Under the pieces are notes generated by a model. That model had not been told where the DNA came from, ran no database searches, and worked only from the letters and a program-made list of their open reading frames with translations. Below, piece by piece: positions 59,689 to 64,000 of a stretch of DNA of 64,000 bases; position 1 is the first letter of the stretch, and each line of letters starts with the position of its first letter. The position numbers and the translations under genes are program-made. Source of the stretch: Limibacterium fermenti (GTDB lineage Bacteria; Bacteroidota; Bacteroidia; Bacteroidales; Dysgonomonadaceae); contig NZ_CP159486.1 of NCBI RefSeq assembly GCF_041902845.1, forward strand, positions 2,976,001 to 3,040,000. Direction: 5' to 3'.

Positions 59689-60369
59689 ATGAAAAAAACA
59701 GATGAAGATTTTGTTAGTACAGTAGGTGTTCTTGAATCCGTTTTTACAAAATACGAATCCGTATGGAGCACAAATCCTATCTTTTCCGCAAAGATCGTCC
59801 AATTCCGGGCGCTTTCTCCGTTGATTATGCAAACCGCGGCAGGAGCAAAAATCATAACCAGAGGCGCGAGCGATGACAAAACGGATGCTGCATTCGCGGC
59901 ATGCGACCTGGCAGCCGATCTTGCGCGGCGCGCGAGCATTTATGCGTTGGAAAACATCAATCTGGAAACGCACGATCAACTCAGGGCGAGCCGGGGAATG
60001 CTCTCTCAAATGCCCGACAAAGATCTTTCCGCCAGGTTACACGATCTCTATAACCGCATGGTCGCTCTTGGCGAACCCTTAGCACCTTATGTCACCCCGG
60101 AAGAACTGGAAAAACTCCAAAAGTTGATAGACGCTTACGATAAGATCACTTCACGGCCGCGAGAATTGATTATCGAGCGCAGGATATTCAATCAAACGTT
60201 CCCGGAGCAACGCAACGAAATGCGTAAAATCTATTATAAATTGGACAGCCTGATAAGCTTTTTCAAAGGTACGGAATTTGAGCAGGCTTACCGCAACGCA
60301 CGGCGCATTGTCCGTTCGAGCGCCCGTAAACCGAAGAAAAAAGACGAAGAAAAAGAGAAAACGAAATAA
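59689..60369 (+). CDS. Helical protein of unknown function
   Basis: 226 residues from ATG 59689 (MKKTDEDFVSTVGVLESVF), chosen over an earlier in-frame start because that start overlaps the promoter core. The protein is mostly alpha-helical, with no signal peptide or membrane segment, and ends in a Lys/Glu-rich tail (KPKKKDEEKEKTK). A repeated-helix pattern is seen in FAACDLAADLARRASIYALE and LEKLQKLIDAYDK. I do not recognise a family. It follows the 21-bp array and precedes a TPR gene fragment. Confidence 0.65.
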   Translation: MKKTDEDFVSTVGVLESVFTKYESVWSTNPIFSAKIVQFRALSPLIMQTAAGAKIITRGASDDKTDAAFAACDLAADLARRASIYALENINLETHDQLRASRGMLSQMPDKDLSARLHDLYNRMVALGEPLAPYVTPEELEKLQKLIDAYDKITSRPRELIIERRIFNQTFPEQRNEMRKIYYKLDSLISFFKGTEFEQAYRNARRIVRSSARKPKKKDEEKEKTK

Positions 60370-60393
60370 AGATTGAGAAAGTAATCGTATCAA

Positions 60394-60534
60394 TTGAGAT
60401 TAGGCGAATATAAAAAGGCATTCAATACTATACGGATAGTCGAACAAATACAGCCCAATAATCCGGATATAAAATCGATGGTCGCAATTTATTCGGTGCT
60501 AAATAACGAAAATGCCCGGGTCATGAACCAGTGA
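60394..60534 (+). pseudogene. C-terminal fragment of a TPR-like protein
   Basis: A 46-codon frame without a proper start encodes LGEYKKAFNTIRIVEQIQPNNPDIKS and ends in VMNQ, the pattern of a TPR helix pair at the end of a protein. The N-terminal part is missing, and the preceding gene ends 24 bases upstream, so this is probably the residue of a deletion. Confidence 0.45.
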
Positions 60535-60570
60535 CGTGCCTCCTATACAACGACCGTTTATTTTCCGTTA

Positions 60571-60903
60571 TTATGCTATCTGTTCGTTGTTGTTCAAAAG
60601 CTCCACATTAAAATTCACTTTTGCTTTTAATGCACCGAAGACTTTCAAGATCGTTTCCATCGTTACATTCGTCGTATTATTTTCCAACTTGGATATTTGC
60701 GCCCTTTGAACCCCTATCAATTCGCCCAACTCCTGCTGCGTCAGATTTCTCTCGAGCCTGACTTTGCGAATCATTTCTCCCAACATTTCAAGTTGGAGTT
60801 CCCGTTCGTACCGAGTCCGTTTTTCGGTCCCTATTTCACCGATAAATTCATCTTTTATTTGGTCGAAAGTAAAGACTTCCAATTCTTTATTTTTTGTTGT
60901 CAT
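60571..60903 (-). CDS. XRE-family (HigA-like) helix-turn-helix protein without a toxin partner
   Basis: 110 residues from ATG 60903 (MTTKNKELEVFTFDQIKDEF); a longer frame runs into the neighbouring gene. The helix-turn-helix is clear: LGEMIRKVRLERNLTQQELGELIGVQRAQISKLENN, followed by TMETILKVFGALKAKVNF. The N-terminal part matches antitoxins that normally follow a HigB/Gp49-like toxin gene. Here the upstream neighbour is instead the helix-hairpin-helix barrel gene, 13 bases away, so the toxin is missing. Confidence 0.8.
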   Translation of the reverse strand: MTTKNKELEVFTFDQIKDEFIGEIGTEKRTRYERELQLEMLGEMIRKVRLERNLTQQELGELIGVQRAQISKLENNTTNVTMETILKVFGALKAKVNFNVELLNNNEQIA

Positions 60904-60916
60904 TTTTTCTACTTTT

Positions 60917-62965
60917 TCAAAACTTCCACCGGATATACATATATACATCTGTCCTATCGCTGCCATCGATCTTTTCGGTACCCGTACCGATGAAATCCCT
61001 ATCGAAATAATGCGTAAAGGCTCCTTTAACCGAGACGGAAAGCTTCGAAGTAACGGCACACCTCAACGACAACGCCAAGCGGCCGCCCTGGCCGTAAAAA
61101 GATGGAATATAAAAGGTGTTCAACAGATTCCGCTCATTGGAATACAAACGGGTTTGATAAGAATCCGTATCGAAATACGAACCGTACATTTCGCCCGTCA
61201 TTTTACCTTTCCCCCGATAACCGATTTGTTGCGAAAGTTGATATCCGAATTCCTCGCTTACATATTGTTGACGATAACGGACGGCTTCGGCCGCAGAACG
61301 GAAATACCAACCCTTTTCGGGCACAAGAGCGAATCGCAAACGTAACTTATGGGTATAATACGGCAAAACGGTGGTCGACTCGTCATCGGGGTAATGCGCA
61401 TTTTTCTCTTTTCGCTTGAATTTATAGCGAAGATCGAGTTTTGACGCATCGCTAAAGGAATACGTGCCGAGAAAATAACCGTCGATAGCGTGCGAAGGCG
61501 TATCGACACCGTATTTCATCCAAGGAAAATACACGTAATCGATATAACTTGTCAGGGATATTCTACTCGACAGGCTACAGGTGGCTCCTAAATATATTCC
61601 TTGTTCGTTCTGCACTTTCCCGCCTTCGGAAAAAGCCTGCCCATACAACGCATTGTAAGAGATGGGAAAATAACGATGCAGCAAACTGACAGACAACCGT
61701 GAGGAAGGATTGTAATGAATCGCATTCAGCGTGGCCACGGCTCCGTTTCCGGCAACCGCCGTTTCGCCGGCTACAACCAGGTGCGAAAAACGATAGGAAT
61801 AATCGACACTGGCATTCCAATGATGGTACCCGCGCAAATAGTACCGGTTATAATCGCGAAGGGCCGGATTATCCTTTCGATTATACGAATAATATACGGC
61901 GCTCGCCCCGATTTGAAGGCGGTCTTTCCGGTAATTGACATTTGCCCCGGCGACTTGTTCACGCGTATTTCCTTTCTTGCTGATTTCAAGAGGCGTCCGG
62001 TGATAACCGTCGGTCTTGAAAGAGGTGATCTCCTCGTCTGAGAGGTTGGCATCGATGAGTTTACGGGAATAAAAAAGAGTTACCGAAACAGGGTTGAGAT
62101 TGAAAACCGCCGCACCGCCCCGGAAGAAACCGCTTTCGGCCGCAGAGAAATGTCGTTTCGGGGCTTGCGTGCGGCGGACGATATTCGTCACCGCCCACGA
62201 TTTACTGATCATAAAGTCGTTATTCACGATGAGCCCTTGTCCGAACGACAGGCGGTAATCTCCCAGCGTTACATTCTTCAGAAACCCTTTCTCTTCCCGC
62301 AGGATAAAATAAAATCCGTCATGATCGAAGCCTTTTAATGGGCGAAAGAGCGGTTCTCCGGCATCTTTCTCGACGATCACCCCGAATTGGACTTTCTCGC
62401 GATAGGAAAAAGCGAAACGCAAGGAATGATAAAAATCTTCTCCGGCATATTTCCGGTTTGGATACCGTGCGAGGACGCTATCCGGATACGTCCGGTAACC
62501 GGCGCGTTCCGTCAGCGTTTTATCCAGACGGATTTGGAGTTCTTTTTTGCCGTATCGCAGCACGTCACGCATCCGCAAGGAAGCTTCTTGGGTTTCAAAT
62601 TCCCCGACAAAAAAGAAAGGGAGGATCAATTGAATTTTATTGAACGACAGCGAAGGGACGTTTCTCAATTCATAAACCGTGTACACCGGACGGTTTTTCG
62701 TCAGGAAGTCGGCCAGACCGGCGGCTTCCCCGGCAGACAGCAACGGAAAACGTTCGAGGGCATCGCGGGTAACGGCATTCAGATTCATCGGATGGTTTTC
62801 CAACTGAATCAGTTCCTCGATCATGTTTTCCAGAATAGTCTCATCCGGTTCTTCCTCGGCCATTTCCTGCACATACGATCGCCAATCGTTTGTTTGTCCT
62901 TTCACCTCAAACAAATCCAAACAAACAACGCAAGCAAGAATACGAAAGACAAGCGGGCGGTTCAT
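60917..62965 (-). CDS. Helix-hairpin-helix domain outer-membrane-type protein
   Basis: 682 residues from ATG 62965 (MNRPLVFRILACVVCLDLF, signal ending near KGQ). Residues of about 45-130 hold two ComEA-like helix-hairpin-helix motifs (NAVTRDALERFPLLSAGEAAGLADFL; YELRNVPSLSFNKIQLILPFF). The remainder is a beta-strand-rich region with alternating aromatic residues, ending in YMYIRWKF with a terminal Phe, as expected for an outer-membrane barrel. This architecture is widespread in Bacteroidota without an established function; a role in DNA uptake at the outer membrane has been suggested by the HHH domain but is unproven. Confidence 0.8.
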   Translation of the reverse strand: MNRPLVFRILACVVCLDLFEVKGQTNDWRSYVQEMAEEEPDETILENMIEELIQLENHPMNLNAVTRDALERFPLLSAGEAAGLADFLTKNRPVYTVYELRNVPSLSFNKIQLILPFFFVGEFETQEASLRMRDVLRYGKKELQIRLDKTLTERAGYRTYPDSVLARYPNRKYAGEDFYHSLRFAFSYREKVQFGVIVEKDAGEPLFRPLKGFDHDGFYFILREEKGFLKNVTLGDYRLSFGQGLIVNNDFMISKSWAVTNIVRRTQAPKRHFSAAESGFFRGGAAVFNLNPVSVTLFYSRKLIDANLSDEEITSFKTDGYHRTPLEISKKGNTREQVAGANVNYRKDRLQIGASAVYYSYNRKDNPALRDYNRYYLRGYHHWNASVDYSYRFSHLVVAGETAVAGNGAVATLNAIHYNPSSRLSVSLLHRYFPISYNALYGQAFSEGGKVQNEQGIYLGATCSLSSRISLTSYIDYVYFPWMKYGVDTPSHAIDGYFLGTYSFSDASKLDLRYKFKRKEKNAHYPDDESTTVLPYYTHKLRLRFALVPEKGWYFRSAAEAVRYRQQYVSEEFGYQLSQQIGYRGKGKMTGEMYGSYFDTDSYQTRLYSNERNLLNTFYIPSFYGQGGRLALSLRCAVTSKLSVSVKGAFTHYFDRDFIGTGTEKIDGSDRTDVYMYIRWKF

Positions 62966-63164
62966 TACAGAAAAAAGAATATCATTTATCATTTCTATTA
63001 AACGTAATACAAAGCTACTTATTTTTAAGTGTATAATTCAATTCTCGCCTGCAAAAAAATAATCAGCACCAACCCATCAGCACATCAATAATCAGGTCTC
63101 AGATATCAAAATATTAAACGGATTTTTATAAATTTGCAGACAAATAATAAAACGAACTGTCGAT

Positions 63165-64000
63165 ATGGGCCACTTGATCCGCGTGTTCGCCGCCATATTG
63201 CTTCTACTGGCATCCTGTACAAACGCAAAAAAAGAAGCATCGTCCGGTTACGATTTTTCCGAAATCATGGAAAAGGACACTCTTCGCATATTGACGCTCA
63301 ACACGTCGACCTCGTACTTCATTTATCGCGACCAACCCATGGGATATCATTATGATATGGTCAAGGATTTCTGCCGGCAACACAACCTCGTCCCCGAAAT
63401 CATTATCGCTCAAAATGCCGCCGCCATGGTAGACTTGTTGCAAGCTGAAAAGGCCGATATGATTGCTTATCCTATTCCTTTGCAGAACCGGCTGAAAGAT
63501 TCGCTTATTTACTGCGGGCTTCAGCAGATTACGCACCAGGTATTGGTGCAACGGGCGGAAGCGACGGACACCTTGCTTTCGGACGTGACGCAACTCATCG
63601 GCAAACAAGTAACGGTGTTAAACGGATCGCAATACGAACAGCGGATGCAAAACCTGAACGAAGAGTTGGGCGGCGGCATCGATATACGGACCGCCGATAA
63701 AGACACCATCATATTGGAGGATTTGATCCGCATGGTCTCCGAAGGTGAAATCCGGTACACCGTGGCCAATAATTACCTGGCCAAGCTCAATCAAACCTAT
63801 TACCGTAATATCGATATAAACCTGCAAGTGAGTTTCGACCAACGCTCATCGTGGGTGGTGACTAAAAACAGGCCCGTATTGGCCGACTCGCTGAATCGCT
63901 GGTTTGAGCAACGAAATACGCAGCCGACTTATTCGCAAATCACCAAACGCTATTTTGAAGAAACGAAGCGAAGCGCCTTCTACAGTCCCCCCACGACCAT
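63165..64000 (+). CDS. MltF-like lipoprotein (solute-binding/lytic transglycosylase), 3' end outside window
   Basis: Partial: 278 codons from ATG 63165 (MGHLIRVFAAILLLLASC), open to the window edge. Lipobox Cys18. The visible part is a periplasmic solute-binding-type domain (DTLRILTLNTSTSYFIYRDQPMGYHYDMVKDF; LLQAEKADMIAYPIPLQNRL; LNGSQYEQRM; VANNYLAKLN), as found at the N-terminus of MltF murein transglycosylases, whose catalytic lysozyme-like domain would come after the window. A promoter core TAAATTTG lies at 63129-63136. A plain amino-acid-binding protein is possible, but the sequence resembles the MltF type more. Confidence 0.8.
   Translation, partial: MGHLIRVFAAILLLLASCTNAKKEASSGYDFSEIMEKDTLRILTLNTSTSYFIYRDQPMGYHYDMVKDFCRQHNLVPEIIIAQNAAAMVDLLQAEKADMIAYPIPLQNRLKDSLIYCGLQQITHQVLVQRAEATDTLLSDVTQLIGKQVTVLNGSQYEQRMQNLNEELGGGIDIRTADKDTIILEDLIRMVSEGEIRYTVANNYLAKLNQTYYRNIDINLQVSFDQRSSWVVTKNRPVLADSLNRWFEQRNTQPTYSQITKRYFEETKRSAFYSPPTT

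Overview
The window comes from a Bacteroidales chromosome (Bacteroidota). The evidence is two SusC/SusD pairs, many lipoproteins with Bacteroidota-type lipoboxes, an arginine pathway with a succinylornithine-type carbamoyltransferase, and repeated promoter cores of the form TAnnTTTG with TTG/TTTG about 19-20 bases upstream. The genus cannot be fixed from this sequence alone.

Layout. (1) 63-11921: a carbohydrate operon on the minus strand (split transketolase, glycerol-kinase-like FGGY kinase, fucose/arabinose-isomerase-like protein, DMT-type permease, SusC, SusD), divergent from a DeoR-type regulator. Isomerase, kinase and two-subunit transketolase together look like a route for a branched or unusual pentose; D-apiose via D-apulose 4-phosphate is the best guess. 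(2) 12702-14810: ADP-forming acyl-CoA synthetase. (3) 15338-25363: arginine biosynthesis on the minus strand (GNAT, argG, argC, argD, argF', argB, argE, argH), with a damaged HigBA module between argE and argH and a damaged VapBC module beyond argH. An Arg-rich leader peptide precedes the GNAT gene. (4) 25607-26941: a KamA-family radical SAM protein. (5) 26998-40531: an arabinan-type polysaccharide utilisation locus with three GH43 lipoproteins sharing one N-terminal module. (6) 40873-41130: a 41-bp-period repeat array, then a C13 tract. (7) 41704-48922: metNI and metQ flanking an ApbE-RnfC-RnfD-lipoprotein nitroreductase block, headed by a Met/Cys-rich leader peptide and a terminator. (8) 49114-56400: small lipoprotein, MITE-like element, SurA-like and OstA-like proteins, MutL, aldo/keto reductase, Rieske-like lipoprotein. 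(9) 56527-57073: a tRNA-Gly/tRNA-Leu locus with three exact 101-bp repeats of the tRNA-Gly 5' half. (10) 57416-64000: small, broken and hypothetical genes, a 21-bp-period array, an orphan XRE regulator, a helix-hairpin-helix outer-membrane protein and the start of an MltF-like lipoprotein.

The strongest unexpected signals are two candidate ribosome-mediated attenuators (Met and Arg), two helically phased repeat arrays (21 and 41 bp), the half-tRNA tandem array, the reduced Rnf-like electron-transfer cluster, and repeated decay of toxin-antitoxin-like modules. All assignments come from reading the sequence; no database search was run.
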